The position numbers and the translations under genes were made by a program. Shown here in pieces: positions 1 to 8,425 of a DNA stretch of 64,000 nt (the first letter of the stretch is position 1; every line of letters begins with the position of its first letter). The DNA comes from Falsiroseomonas stagni DSM 19981 (GTDB taxonomy: Bacteria; Pseudomonadota; Alphaproteobacteria; Acetobacterales; Acetobacteraceae). Where the stretch lies: NCBI RefSeq assembly GCF_900114315.1, contig NZ_FOSQ01000004.1, positions 135,725 to 199,724 on the forward strand, written 5' to 3'. The notes under the pieces are model-generated. The model did no database searches. It saw nothing but the letters and a program-made list of their open reading frames with translations, and had not been told where the DNA came from.

Positions 1-93
1 GATGGCGGCGATGAGGCCGTATTCGAGGGCGGTCACGCCCTTCTCGTCCTGGCGGAGAGCGGCGACGAGGCGGCGGAAATCGGAGAACGACAT
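1..93 (-). CDS. flp: Flp/Fap-type pilin, N-terminal part (runs off the left edge)
   Basis: Only the first 31 residues are in the window; the gene continues to the left. The peptide starts MSFSDFRRLVAALRQDEKGV and runs into TALEYGLIAAI. This is the processing region of Flp type IVb pilins: a short basic leader, a Gly-Val cleavage zone, the Glu-Tyr pair and a hydrophobic helix. Prepilin peptidase would cleave it and the Tad machinery would assemble it into adhesive pili. A Shine-Dalgarno AAAGGGA (minus strand, 101-107) lies 7 bases before the ATG at 93. Neighbouring tad/cpa genes would be expected just outside the window. The family assignment is firm even though the protein is partial. Confidence 0.88.
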   Translation of the reverse strand, partial: MSFSDFRRLVAALRQDEKGVTALEYGLIAAI

Positions 94-203
94 GGGGTGA
101 TCCCTTTCTGGTCTGCCCCGCGGCCTTCGCCAGGGGTGGGTTGGTGGTTGCACCGCGGTCCCGGTTGGGCTGCGATGCGTGGCTTTATTGAGCCGGTAAC
201 GAA

Positions 204-232
204 TTTATGAGTTGTGCGCCCGTCGGTTGCAA
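204..232 (-). promoter_or_regulatory. Candidate sigma-70 promoter for flp
   Basis: On the minus strand a -35-like TTGCAA (227-232) is followed after exactly 17 bases by CATAAA (204-209), pointing toward the pilin start at 93. The surrounding AT-rich patch is unusual for this genome. The -10 match is only moderate, and the leader would be about 100 bases long. Confidence 0.35.
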
Positions 233-246
233 GACTAATTATAGTC
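233..246. promoter_or_regulatory. 14-bp perfect palindrome, possible operator upstream of flp
   Basis: GACTA-ATTA-TAGTC is a perfect inverted repeat with a 4-bp centre. It lies directly upstream of the candidate flp -35 element. That position suits an activator or repressor dimer site. No regulator can be named from the sequence. Confidence 0.35.
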
Positions 247-499
247 CTAATTTCTAGACGTTGTTGGATGTGCGCCAACGGCACATCAAAAAAGCCGCAG
301 CCGGCTGCGGGTCAGCCGATAACCCTCGCCGTCTCAACTTATGCGGATCATGGCCGCGATCCGGGTTGCGGCAATGACTACTCACGATTGCGTGATGTGG
401 CGTTTTACGAGCTTCGTCTAAAAAGAAGTTCCGTTCCTCTGGGCTTCCCGCCAGCGCGGCGCTGCCGCTACGCTCTCCGCCATCCCCGGAGGATCCCCC

Positions 500-2113
500 A
501 TGCTGCCAACCGTGACCCGCCGTGCCCTGCTCGCCACCGGCACCGCCGCCGGGGCCGCAACGGCCTTCCTGGCCCCGGGAATCGGGCCGGCCACCGCGCA
601 GTCCCCGCCCGGCGTCATCGTCATGGCCAAGCAGATCGACGACATCACCAGTCTCGATCCCGCGGAGGCATTCGAATATACCGGAACCGAAATCATCGGG
701 AATGTTTACCGTAAGCTGGTGACCACCCCGAACGACGATCCGGCGCGGCTGGTCGGCGACCTGGCCGAAAGCTGGGCCACGAGTGATAACCGGATCTTTA
801 CGTTCACCCTCAAGGCGGGCGCGAAATTCGCCTCCGGCGCGCCCGTGACGGCGGAGGATGCGGCCTTCTCGCTCCGCCGCGCCGCCATCCTCAACAAGTC
901 GCCCGCCTTCATCATCAACCAGTTCGGCTTCACCAGGGACAATGCGGAGGCGCGAATCCGCGCGACCGACGCCCGCACCCTGGTCCTCGAATGCGCCGCG
1001 CCGACCTCGCCCAGCTTCCTCTACTACTGCCTCTCCGCCGCGGTCGGATCGATCGTGGAAAAGGCGGTGGTCATGGCCCGCGCCCAGGGTGACGATCTCG
1101 GCAATGGCTGGCTGAAGCAGAATTCCGCCGGCGGCGGCGCCTATGTGCTCCGCCAGTGGCGGGCGAGCGAGAGCGTCATGCTCGACGCCAACCCGAATGC
1201 CGATCCCGCGCCGCGCACCCGCCGGATCATCATCCGCCACATGCTGGACAGCTCCGCCCAGCTGCTCGGCCTGCAGCGCGGCGACATCGACATCGCCCGC
1301 AATTTGGTGGCGGACCAGATCAACGCGCTGCGGTCCGACAGCCGCTTCCGTGTCATGCCCCAGCGCAAGGCCAGCCTGATGTATCTCAGCCTGTCCCAGC
1401 GCCACCCCGCCCTGGCCAGGCCGGAAGTCCGCCAGGCCATCAAGCTGGCGATCGACTATGAGGGCATCCAGCGCAACATCGTCTCCACCACCTATGCCGT
1501 CCACCAGGCCTTCCTGCCGGAGGGCCTGCCCGGCGCGCTGACGGAAAAGCCCTTCGCCCAGCGGCAGGAGGAAGCCCGCGCGCTGCTCCGCCAGGCCGGC
1601 TTCCCGAACGGGCTGGAGGTGGCGCTGGACTACAGCTCCGGCGCGCCGATCTCCGACATCGCCCAGGCCATCCAGGCGCAGCTCGGCGCCGTGGGCATCC
1701 GCCTGCGGATGGTGGCCGGGGAGATGCGGCAGGTCATCACCAAGACCCGCGCCCGGCAGCATGAGATGGCGATCGTCCGCTGGGGGTCCGACTATTTCGA
1801 CCCGCACAGCAATGCGGAAGCCTTCAGCATGAACCCGGACAATGGCGACAACGCCCGCAACCGGACGCTGGCCTGGCGCGCGAGCTGGGAGATCCCGGAC
1901 CTCACCGCCCGCACCGCCGCCGCGGTGACGGATACCGACGGGGCCCGCCGCGTCGCCACCTACCAGGCGCTGCAGCGCGAACACCAGCAGGTCTCCCCCT
2001 TCGTCATCCTGCTGCAGGAGATCGAGGTGGCGGTGACCCGCGCCAATGTCACCGGCCTCGAACTCGGGCCGATGAGCGACCGCACCAGCTTTTCCGGCAT
2101 TGTGAAGGCGTGA
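500..2113 (+). CDS. ABC transporter substrate-binding protein, family 5 (peptide/nickel type)
   Basis: A 537-residue periplasmic receptor of the SBP_bac_5 (DppA/OppA/NikA-like) family. The N-terminus carries a Tat-like leader with the twin arginine in TRRALLA, a hydrophobic stretch and an Ala-rich cleavage site near residue 34 (ATAQ). The mature part shows family signatures such as DDITSLDPAEAFEYTG near the start, and the family-typical peptide-receptor region follows to the C-terminus. The start at 500 has GGAGGA at 488-493 with a 6-base spacer. It is the first gene of a five-gene importer operon, and the first permease gene begins 10 bases after its stop. The ligand cannot be told from sequence; peptides, opines or amino-acid derivatives are possible. 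Confidence 0.9.
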   Translation: MLPTVTRRALLATGTAAGAATAFLAPGIGPATAQSPPGVIVMAKQIDDITSLDPAEAFEYTGTEIIGNVYRKLVTTPNDDPARLVGDLAESWATSDNRIFTFTLKAGAKFASGAPVTAEDAAFSLRRAAILNKSPAFIINQFGFTRDNAEARIRATDARTLVLECAAPTSPSFLYYCLSAAVGSIVEKAVVMARAQGDDLGNGWLKQNSAGGGAYVLRQWRASESVMLDANPNADPAPRTRRIIIRHMLDSSAQLLGLQRGDIDIARNLVADQINALRSDSRFRVMPQRKASLMYLSLSQRHPALARPEVRQAIKLAIDYEGIQRNIVSTTYAVHQAFLPEGLPGALTEKPFAQRQEEARALLRQAGFPNGLEVALDYSSGAPISDIAQAIQAQLGAVGIRLRMVAGEMRQVITKTRARQHEMAIVRWGSDYFDPHSNAEAFSMNPDNGDNARNRTLAWRASWEIPDLTARTAAAVTDTDGARRVATYQALQREHQQVSPFVILLQEIEVAVTRANVTGLELGPMSDRTSFSGIVKA

Positions 2114-2123
2114 GGCTGCCTCA

Positions 2124-3131
2124 GTGAGGTTGAAGGCGCTCGGCGCCACCCTGGTCACGGTGCCGATCACGCTGTTCGGCCTGGTGCTGGTGACCTTCCT
2201 GATCGGCCGGGTCGTCCCCATCGACCCGGTGCTCGCCATCGTCGGCGACCGCGCGCCGCAGGAGGTGGTGGAGAGGGCGAGACTCGAACTCGGCCTCGAC
2301 CGGCCCCTGATCGAGCAGTTTCTCAGATTCGTCGTGCAGATCGCGTCCGGCGACCTTGGGCGATCGGTGATGACGGCCAATCCCGTCACGCAGGATATCG
2401 CGCGCTTCTTTCCCGCCACCTTCGAACTGGCGACGGTCGCGATCATCCTGGCGAGTCTGGTCGGCGTGCCGCTCGGCGTGCTGGCGGCGGTGCGGCAGGG
2501 GGGCTGGCTCGACCAGTCCGTGCGGCTCTTCTGCCTGGCGGGGCACAGCCTGCCGGTCTTCGTGCTCGGCCTGCTGTCGCTGCTGCTGTTCTACGCCAAG
2601 CTCGGCTGGGCGCCGGGGCCGGGCCGCCAGGGCATCGCCTATGAGGATATGGTCGATGTCCGCACCGGCGTGCTGACGGTCGATGCCCTGCTGGCCGGGG
2701 ATTGGGGCGCCTTCTGGGACGCGCTGGCGCATCTGGCGCAGCCCGCGGGGGTGCTGGCCTTCTTCTCCCTCGCCTATATCGCCCGCATGGCCCGCGCCTT
2801 CATGCTGGCGGAGCTGTCATCGGAATACGTCACCACCGCCCGCGCCAAGGGGCTGTCGGAAACCCGCATCATCTGGCGCCACGCCTTCCGCAACATCGCC
2901 GTGCCGCTGGTGACGGTGCTGGTGCTGACCTATGCGGGGCTGCTGGAGGGCGCGGTGCTGACGGAGACGATCTTCTCCTGGCCCGGCCTCGGCCAATACC
3001 TGACCGTGTCCCTGCTGAACGCCGACATGAACGCCGTGCTGGGGGCGACGCTCGTGGTCGGGCTGATCTATGTCGTGCTCAACCTCTTCGCCGACCTGCT
3101 CTACCGCCTGCTGGACCCGAGGGTGCGATGA
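2124..3131 (+). CDS. Peptide-type ABC transporter permease (DppB-like)
   Basis: A 335-residue inner-membrane permease. The first membrane segment follows immediately after MRLKALGATLV, and about six hydrophobic segments can be seen. The cytoplasmic EAA-type loop that docks the ATPase is recognisable in SEYVTTARAKGLSETRII. Length and architecture fit DppB/OppB. Translation starts at a GTG at 2124 with GAGG 8 bases upstream, overlapping the end of the receptor gene; no ATG is better placed. It forms a heterodimer with the DppC-like permease whose ATG overlaps this stop codon by 4 bases. Confidence 0.9.
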   Translation: MRLKALGATLVTVPITLFGLVLVTFLIGRVVPIDPVLAIVGDRAPQEVVERARLELGLDRPLIEQFLRFVVQIASGDLGRSVMTANPVTQDIARFFPATFELATVAIILASLVGVPLGVLAAVRQGGWLDQSVRLFCLAGHSLPVFVLGLLSLLLFYAKLGWAPGPGRQGIAYEDMVDVRTGVLTVDALLAGDWGAFWDALAHLAQPAGVLAFFSLAYIARMARAFMLAELSSEYVTTARAKGLSETRIIWRHAFRNIAVPLVTVLVLTYAGLLEGAVLTETIFSWPGLGQYLTVSLLNADMNAVLGATLVVGLIYVVLNLFADLLYRLLDPRVR

Positions 3132-4021
3132 TTTCCTCGGATTGGCTTCTCTCATCTGAGCCTGCTTCGCGCAGGCAGGCCGCCTGGGGCCGGCGCTACC
3201 AGGCCTGGCTGGCGTTCCGGCGCAACCCGCTGGCGGTGGCGGGGCTGGCGGTGGCGCTGGCCATGCTGCTGATGGCGGTCTTCGCGCCGCTGCTCGCCAC
3301 CCATGATCCCGGCGCGCAGAACCTGGCGAACCGCCTGCAACCCCCCTCCGCCGCGCATTGGTTCGGCACGGATGAGCTGGGGCGGGACGTCTGGACGCGC
3401 ATCCTCTACGGCGCGCGCATCACGCTCGGCATGGTGGTCGCGGTGGTGCTGCTGGTGGCGCCCGTGGGGCTGCTGGTGGGCTGTGCCGCGGGCTATGCGG
3501 GCGGGTGGCTCGACCGCATCCTGATGCGCGTCACGGACGTCTTCCTCGCCTTCCCCCGGCTGATCCTCGCGTTGGCCTTCGTCGCCGCCATGAAGCCCGG
3601 CGTGGAGAGCGCGGTCGCCGCCATCGCGCTGACCGCCTGGCCGCCCTATGCAAGGCTCGCGCGGGCAGAGACGCTGCGCATCCGCGATGCCGATTTCATC
3701 GCCGCCGTGCGGATGGCCGGCGCCTCCCCCTGGCGGATCGTGCTGCGCCATGTCGCGCCGGTCTGCATCCCCTCGCTCATCGTTCGCGTCACGCTGGACA
3801 TGTCCTCCATCATCCTGACGGCGGCCGGGCTCGGCTTCCTGGGGTTGGGCGCGCAGCCGCCGCTGCCGGAATGGGGCACGATGATCGCCACGGCCCGGCG
3901 CTTCATCCTGGACCAGTGGTGGGTGCCGGTGATCCCGGGCATCGCGATCTTCCTGGCGTCGCTGTCGTTCAACCTTCTCGGCGACGGGCTGCGGGACGTG
4001 CTGGACCCGAAGCAGCGATGA
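3128..4021 (+). CDS. Peptide-type ABC transporter permease (DppC-like)
   Basis: A 297-residue partner permease. The start is the ATG at 3128 in an ATGA overlap with the preceding stop; the open frame extends further upstream but only antisense-like within dppB. The protein has the DppC/OppC N-terminal extension (FRRNPLAVAGLAVA) before the first membrane helix. It also has the characteristic HWFGTDELGRDVWTRILYG segment after it. The EAA loop reads DFIAAVRMAGASPWRIVLRH, and the C-terminus shows the typical NLLGDGLRDVLDP ending of the family. Translational coupling on both sides indicates one polycistronic unit with the receptor and ATPases. Confidence 0.92.
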   Translation: MISSDWLLSSEPASRRQAAWGRRYQAWLAFRRNPLAVAGLAVALAMLLMAVFAPLLATHDPGAQNLANRLQPPSAAHWFGTDELGRDVWTRILYGARITLGMVVAVVLLVAPVGLLVGCAAGYAGGWLDRILMRVTDVFLAFPRLILALAFVAAMKPGVESAVAAIALTAWPPYARLARAETLRIRDADFIAAVRMAGASPWRIVLRHVAPVCIPSLIVRVTLDMSSIILTAAGLGFLGLGAQPPLPEWGTMIATARRFILDQWWVPVIPGIAIFLASLSFNLLGDGLRDVLDPKQR

Positions 4022-4851
4022 CCAACCCTTTGGTTGAGATAAACGACCTCCGCGTCGATTTCCCCGGCCCGAACGGCTTCGTTCCCGCCGTGCGTGGCGT
4101 GTCGCTCACGATGGGGCGGGAGAAGCTCGGCATCGTCGGCGAAAGCGGCTCCGGCAAATCCGTCACCGGCCGCGCGCTGATGCGCCTGCTGCCGCCGCAG
4201 GCGCGCGTGGCAGGGTCGCTGCGCTTCGATGGCATCGACATCGCGGCCGCCACGCCCCGCGCCATGCGGGCGCTCCGCGGCGCCCGCATCGGCCTGGTGC
4301 TCCAGGACCCGAAATTCTCCCTGAACCCCATCATGACCGCCGGCGCGCAGATCGCGGAGGCCTGGGCCACGCACCGGCGCGGCTCCGCGAAAGAAGCCCG
4401 CGACGCCGCCATGTCCCTGCTGGACCAGGTGCTGATCCGCGATCCCAGGCGCGTCTATGATGCCTATCCGCATGAACTCTCCGGCGGCATGGGCCAGCGC
4501 GTGATGATCGCGATGATGCTGGCGCCGCAGCCGGACCTGCTGATCGCGGACGAGCCGACCAGCGCCCTCGATGCCACCGTGCAGGCCGAGATCCTGCGCC
4601 TGATCGATCGCCTCGTCACCGATCGCGGCATGGGCCTGATGCTCATCAGCCACGACCTCCCGCTCGTCTCCCGCTTCTGCGACCGCGTCGCCGTGATGTA
4701 TGCCGGCCGCATCGTCGAGGAGATCGCGGCGCGCGACCTGCACGCCGCGACGCATCCCTATACCCGCGGCCTGCTGGACTGCATGCCCCGCCTCGATGCC
4801 CCGCGTGCCCGGCTGCCCGTGCTGGCGCGCGATCCCCGGTGGCTCGCGTGA
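4018..4851 (+). CDS. Peptide-type ABC transporter ATP-binding protein (DppD-like)
   Basis: A 277-residue ATPase. Walker A is GESGSGKS at residues 41-48, the ABC signature is LSGGMGQR, Walker B is LLIADEPTSALD, and the H-loop lies in LISHDL. The start is the ATG of an ATGA overlap with the DppC-like gene. It is shorter than typical DppD/OppD (about 330 residues): the C-terminal oligopeptide/HPY extension with its Cys-rich FeS-like motif is absent, and the protein ends soon after the PYTRGLLDCMP motif. It powers import together with the next ATPase. Confidence 0.9.
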   Translation: MTNPLVEINDLRVDFPGPNGFVPAVRGVSLTMGREKLGIVGESGSGKSVTGRALMRLLPPQARVAGSLRFDGIDIAAATPRAMRALRGARIGLVLQDPKFSLNPIMTAGAQIAEAWATHRRGSAKEARDAAMSLLDQVLIRDPRRVYDAYPHELSGGMGQRVMIAMMLAPQPDLLIADEPTSALDATVQAEILRLIDRLVTDRGMGLMLISHDLPLVSRFCDRVAVMYAGRIVEEIAARDLHAATHPYTRGLLDCMPRLDAPRARLPVLARDPRWLA

Positions 4852-5582
4852 TCGAGGTTCAGGACCTCGATGTCCGCTTCGGCGCCGTGCACGCCGTGCG
4901 CGGCGTCTCCTTCGCCATCGCGGCCGGGGAGAGTTTCGGCCTGGTGGGCGAAAGCGGCTCCGGCAAATCCACCGTGCTGCGCGCGCTCGCGGGTCTGATC
5001 CCCGGCTGGACCGGCGCGATGAGCCTGCAGGGCAGGGCACTCGGCCCGAAGCGCGACCGCACCTTCTTCCGCAGCGTGCAGATGGTGTTCCAGGACCCCT
5101 ACGGGTCGCTGCATCCCCGCCAGACCGTGGACCGCATCCTGGCGGAGCCGCTTGCCATCCATGGCCTGGACGGGGCGGAGGCCCGGATCCGCCGCGCGCT
5201 GGAGGAAGTCTCCCTCTCTCCCATCGTCCGTTTCCGCTACCCGCACCAGCTCAGCGGCGGGCAGCGCCAGCGGGTCGCGATCGCGCGTGCGCTGATCGCG
5301 GACCCCTCCGTGCTGCTGCTGGATGAGCCGACCAGCGCGCTGGATGTGTCGGTGCAGGCGGAGGTGCTGAACCTCCTGGCCGACCTCCGCGCCGCCCGGC
5401 AGCTGACCTGCATCCTGGTCAGCCACAACCTCGCCGTGGTGGCGCATCTTTGCGAGCGCCTCGCGGTCATGCAGCAGGGGAAGGTGGTGGAGGCGCTGGA
5501 CGTCGCCGCGCTCCGCGCCGGCCAGGCCCAACACCCCCACACCCGCGACCTCATCGCGCTATCGCGCGACCTAGATGGCTGA
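4848..5582 (+). CDS. Peptide-type ABC transporter ATP-binding protein (DppF-like)
   Basis: A 244-residue ATPase if translation starts at the GTG at 4848, which forms a GTGA overlap with the previous stop; this matches the other junctions of the operon. An in-frame GTG at 4839 would add three residues. Walker A GESGSGKS is at residues 34-41, the signature is LSGGQRQRVAIARAL, and Walker B is LLLDEPTSALD. Like its partner it lacks the C-terminal oligopeptide extension usual in DppF/OppF. The stop codon sits inside a tandemly repeated palindromic segment (5555-5614) shared with the convergent PfpI-like gene. Confidence 0.88.
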   Translation: MIEVQDLDVRFGAVHAVRGVSFAIAAGESFGLVGESGSGKSTVLRALAGLIPGWTGAMSLQGRALGPKRDRTFFRSVQMVFQDPYGSLHPRQTVDRILAEPLAIHGLDGAEARIRRALEEVSLSPIVRFRYPHQLSGGQRQRVAIARALIADPSVLLLDEPTSALDVSVQAEVLNLLADLRAARQLTCILVSHNLAVVAHLCERLAVMQQGKVVEALDVAALRAGQAQHPHTRDLIALSRDLDG

Positions 5583-5614
5583 CCCGCGCTATCGCGCGAC
5601 CTGGAGGCTTAGCC
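5555..5614. repeat. Two tandem 30-bp units, each with a CGCGC-TATC-GCGCG palindrome, at the junction of two convergent genes
   Basis: Unit 1 (5555-5584) contains the last codons and TGA stop of the DppF-like gene. Unit 2 (5585-5614) is a near-copy and contains the TAA stop of the convergent PfpI-like gene (5609-5611). Each begins with a perfect 5-bp stem and 4-base loop (5555-5568 and 5585-5598). The segment could work as a bidirectional terminator. The duplication resembles those at 22191, 32977 and 35478. Confidence 0.75.
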
Positions 5615-6205
5615 CACCGCTTGCGTCGAACCCTGCTGGTCGTTCGCGCCACGGCGGTCATGCCGCCCCTCGCGGAACTCCTCGATCATCTTGCGGCAGA
5701 AGGCCGGGATGTCACCGGGGTTGCGGCTGGTGACGAGGCCCTGGTCGGTCACGACCGCCGAATCCTCCCAGATCGCGCCCGCATTCCGCAGATCCGTCTT
5801 CAGCGACGGCCAGGAGGTGATGCGCCGCCCGCGCACGCCATCGGCCTCGATCAGCGTCCAGGGGCCGTGGCAGATGGCGGCGATCGGCTTGCCGCTGGTC
5901 ACGAAGTGCCGCGTGAAGGCAACGGCCTTCTCCGTCATGCGCAGCGTGTCCGGGTTCATCACGCCGCCGGGCAGCACCAGCGCGTCGAAGCCCTCGGCCT
6001 TCGCCTCCTCCAGCGTCTGGTCCACCGCGACGCTGTCGCCCTTCTCGTCATGCCGGAAGCCCTGGATCGTGCCGGGCTTGAGGGAGACGATGGTCACGCT
6101 GGCGCCCGCGTCCCGCAGCGCGCGGACGGGCTCCGTCAGCTCCACCTGCTCATACCCATCGGTCGCCAGCACCGCGACCTTCTTCCCGTTCAGTTCACCA
6201 GCCAT
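5609..6205 (-). CDS. DJ-1/PfpI-family protein (YhbO/PfpI-like)
   Basis: A 198-residue member of the class I glutamine-amidotransferase-like DJ-1/PfpI family. The nucleophile elbow is AAICHGPW with Cys112 followed by His113. The family's early acidic residue is present in ATDGYEQVEL. Relatives act as stress-related deglycases/hydratases or intracellular proteases, and the exact reaction is not predictable. The chosen ATG at 6205 has GAGGAG about 9 bases upstream. An upstream extension of 49 codons in the same frame has no homologous look and is rejected. It is convergent with the DppF-like gene and shares the repeat at 5555-5614. Confidence 0.88.
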   Translation of the reverse strand: MAGELNGKKVAVLATDGYEQVELTEPVRALRDAGASVTIVSLKPGTIQGFRHDEKGDSVAVDQTLEEAKAEGFDALVLPGGVMNPDTLRMTEKAVAFTRHFVTSGKPIAAICHGPWTLIEADGVRGRRITSWPSLKTDLRNAGAIWEDSAVVTDQGLVTSRNPGDIPAFCRKMIEEFREGRHDRRGANDQQGSTQAVG

Positions 6206-6320
6206 GCCCGGATGCTCCTCGACGTGTTCCGGGGCAGAGCGCGCCGCACCCGCCGCGGTTCCCCGGGCCAGGCACAGCACCACCGCGGATCGCGCCGCGT
6301 CCGGGGAACAGGCGGTTGTC

Positions 6321-7361
6321 TCAGCCGGCCACGCGATACCGCACCACGCCATCGCCGCCGCGCGCCGCCACCAGCCGCCCGCGCGCCAGCAGCCAGTTGA
6401 GATGCGCCAGCCCCTCGCCGATCACGAACAGCATCTGGTCCATGTCGTAGTCCCGCTGGAACATCAGCCGCGCGGCCTCATAGGCCGTGCGCGGCGTGGC
6501 GCAGATGTCCTCCAGCAGCGCCAGCCGTTCCGCGTGATGCGCGGCCAGCACGGCAATGCGGTCATGCAGCCCGAAGAAGGGATCGCCGTGGGAGGGCAGG
6601 ACAAGCGTGCCTTCCGGGAGTGCCAGCAGGCGGCGGTTCGACTCGAGAAAATCGGAGAGCGGATCGGCCTCCGGCTCCGGCGGGAAGACGCCGACATAGG
6701 GGGAGATGCGCGGCAGCACCTGGTCGGCCGCGATCAGCACGCCCTGTGCCGCATCGTGCATCAGCATCATCTCCGGCGCATGGCCGCCGCCGCGATGCAG
6801 CGTCCAGTCGGTCTCCCCCACCCGCAGCACCTGCCCGGCGGCGATGCGCCGGTGGCGCAGCGGCAGGGGCACCACATCCGGGCGGTAGAAAGGGCGTCGC
6901 CCCAGCAGGTGCCGCAGGTACTCGGCCGGCGCCCCGGCGGCCTCCCCCAGCGCGGCCTGTTCCGCCAGCAGCGACTCCGGCGCCTCCAGCAGCAGCAGCC
7001 GGGCCTGGAGGTATTCGCTGCGCGCCATCAGCAGCGGCGCGCCCCAGCGGTCGCACATCCACCCGGCCAGCCCGACATGGTCGGCGTGGAAATGGGTGAC
7101 GAGCACGCGCGTCACCGGCAGGCCATCGAGGTGGGTGCCGAGGATCGCCTCCCAGGCCCGCCGCGTCTCCGGCCGGTCCAGCCCGGCATCGACCAGCAGC
7201 CAGCCGGGCCCGTCCCGCAGCAGCCAGCAGTTCACATGCCACGGCGGGCCGGCCAGCGGCATGCGGACCCAGAGCAGCCCGGTGCGGATCGCCACCGCCT
7301 CCCCGGGGGGCGGGGGATCGGGAAGCCGTGGGGCGGAAACCTCGCCGTCGGGAATGGTCAT
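6321..7361 (-). CDS. MBL-fold metallo-hydrolase
   Basis: A 346-residue metallo-beta-lactamase-fold protein. The metal-binding signature THFHADHVG gives His90, His92, Asp94 and His95. Further ligands fit His194 in GGGHAPE, Asp213 in AADQ and His258 in PSHGDP, so a complete dinuclear site is predicted. The C-terminal part (after about residue 265) fits the small winged-helix-like BLACT extension of LACTB2-type hydrolases. Candidate substrates are thioesters or lactones. The start MTIPDGE at 7361 is preceded by AGAGG; a longer frame upstream looks non-coding. It is divergent from the liv operon. Confidence 0.88.
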   Translation of the reverse strand: MTIPDGEVSAPRLPDPPPPGEAVAIRTGLLWVRMPLAGPPWHVNCWLLRDGPGWLLVDAGLDRPETRRAWEAILGTHLDGLPVTRVLVTHFHADHVGLAGWMCDRWGAPLLMARSEYLQARLLLLEAPESLLAEQAALGEAAGAPAEYLRHLLGRRPFYRPDVVPLPLRHRRIAAGQVLRVGETDWTLHRGGGHAPEMMLMHDAAQGVLIAADQVLPRISPYVGVFPPEPEADPLSDFLESNRRLLALPEGTLVLPSHGDPFFGLHDRIAVLAAHHAERLALLEDICATPRTAYEAARLMFQRDYDMDQMLFVIGEGLAHLNWLLARGRLVAARGGDGVVRYRVAG

Positions 7362-7648
7362 GGCCTCTTCATCTGCCGTTGTCCTGCCTACAGCCCGGGG
7401 CGGGCAGGGGCCACCCCGGCCATCGCGCCGGGCGTGACGCCGGCAGCCGTTCAACACCGGCCGGTAGCCTCCGGGCTTCCCACTGTTTCAGCCACATGCG
7501 CCCTTGCGTCGCGCGCCGCGCCCCTCCATGAATGCAGGCAGCGCACGGCGGGCATGCGCCGGGGGCATCCCGACCGGATCACCGGTCGGGCGCCCCCCGG
7601 CGCCCCACGACCTCGTCCGGCGCCAGGGGCAATGGGAGGCGTTCGAGG
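7362..7648. other. Divergent spacer between the MBL-fold gene and livG
   Basis: No gene is supported here. The right half forms the folded leader of the liv operon (two overlapping hairpins, separate entry) and the Shine-Dalgarno GGGAGG at 7634-7639. I do not see a clear promoter in the left half. In-frame extension of livG into this region is possible on paper but lacks homology to LivG N-termini. Confidence 0.5.
7569..7605 (+). promoter_or_regulatory. Two overlapping, mutually exclusive hairpins in the livG leader
   Basis: Hairpin A: CCCGACCGG (7569-7577), loop ATCA, CCGGTCGGG (7582-7590), a perfect 9-bp stem. Hairpin B: GGGCGCC (7588-7594), loop CCCC, GGCGCCC (7599-7605), a perfect 7-bp stem. 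They share bases 7588-7590, so they compete for full pairing. They end 43 bases before the GTG of livG. An attenuator-like or operator role is inferred. No U-tract follows hairpin B. Confidence 0.45.
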
Positions 7649-8425
7649 GTGTCCGACACGATCCTCGAGACCGAGGGAATGACGAAGGAGTTCCGCGGCT
7701 TTGTCGCGGTCAGCGACGTGCGCCTGCAGGTCAGGCGGGGCACGATCCACGGCCTCATCGGTCCCAACGGCGCGGGCAAGACCACCTGCTTCAACCTGCT
7801 GACCAAGTTCCTGCCGGTGACGCGAGGGAAGATCATCTATGAAGGCCGCGACATCACCAACCTGAAGCCCGCGGACATCGCGCGGCTCGGCCTGGTGCGG
7901 TCCTTCCAGATCTCGGCGGTGTTTCCCCACCTGACGGTGCTGGAGAATGTGCGCCTCGCGCTGCAGCGCGCGCGGGGCAATTCCTTCGATTTCTGGCGGC
8001 CGGAATCGCTGCTGAAGCGCTACGACAGCCGCGCCATGGAATTGCTGGAGGATGTGGGCCTGACCGAGTACGCCCGCCACAACGCCGGCGAACTCTCCTA
8101 CGGCCGCAAGCGCGCGCTGGAGATCGCGACCACGCTGGCGCTGGAGCCCACCATGATGCTGCTGGACGAACCGACGGCCGGCATGACGCATGACGACGTC
8201 GATCGCATCGTGGCCCTGGTGCGCCGCGTCGCCGCGGGGCGGACGGTGCTGCTGGTCGAACACAATCTGAAGGTCGTCGAGGGTCTCTGCGACACCATCA
8301 CCGTCCTGGCGCGCGGCAGCGTGCTGGCGCAGGGGGACTACGCCACGGTGTCGCGCAACCCCGACGTCCAGGCCGCCTATCTCGGCACCGATCCCGGCAT
8401 CTCGGGGGGTACCGCCCATGGCTGA
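7649..8425 (+). CDS. livG: Branched-chain amino-acid-type ABC transporter ATP-binding protein LivG
   Basis: A 258-residue ATPase, the usual LivG length. Walker A GPNGAGKT is at residues 38-45. The signature is a degenerate LSYGRKRALEIA, as is common in LivG, and Walker B is MMLLDEPTAGM. The C-terminal LivG-type tail reads LGTDPG. The start is the GTG at 7649, giving MSDTILETEGM, with GGGAGG 9 bases upstream. Its stop overlaps the livF start by 8 bases. First gene of the G-F-receptor-H-M operon. HAAT-family systems import amino acids, short amides, urea or aromatic acids; the ligand here is unknown. Confidence 0.92.
   Translation: MSDTILETEGMTKEFRGFVAVSDVRLQVRRGTIHGLIGPNGAGKTTCFNLLTKFLPVTRGKIIYEGRDITNLKPADIARLGLVRSFQISAVFPHLTVLENVRLALQRARGNSFDFWRPESLLKRYDSRAMELLEDVGLTEYARHNAGELSYGRKRALEIATTLALEPTMMLLDEPTAGMTHDDVDRIVALVRRVAAGRTVLLVEHNLKVVEGLCDTITVLARGSVLAQGDYATVSRNPDVQAAYLGTDPGISGGTAHG

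Larger units (their letters stand above)
94..499. other. Divergent intergenic region between flp and the first peptide-ABC operon
   Basis: About 400 bases with no convincing gene. The central part (about 181-260) is clearly AT-richer than its surroundings and holds the candidate flp promoter and a 14-bp palindrome described separately. The right half carries the leader of the ABC operon and a Shine-Dalgarno GGAGGA at 488-493. A long open frame on the minus strand crosses this region, but it also runs antisense through the whole receptor gene, so it is not credible. Confidence 0.6.

Noticed and set aside
254-2446. 730-codon open frame on the minus strand
   Set aside because: It runs antisense through the receptor gene; long antisense frames are expected at this GC content and the translation is low-complexity without family motifs.
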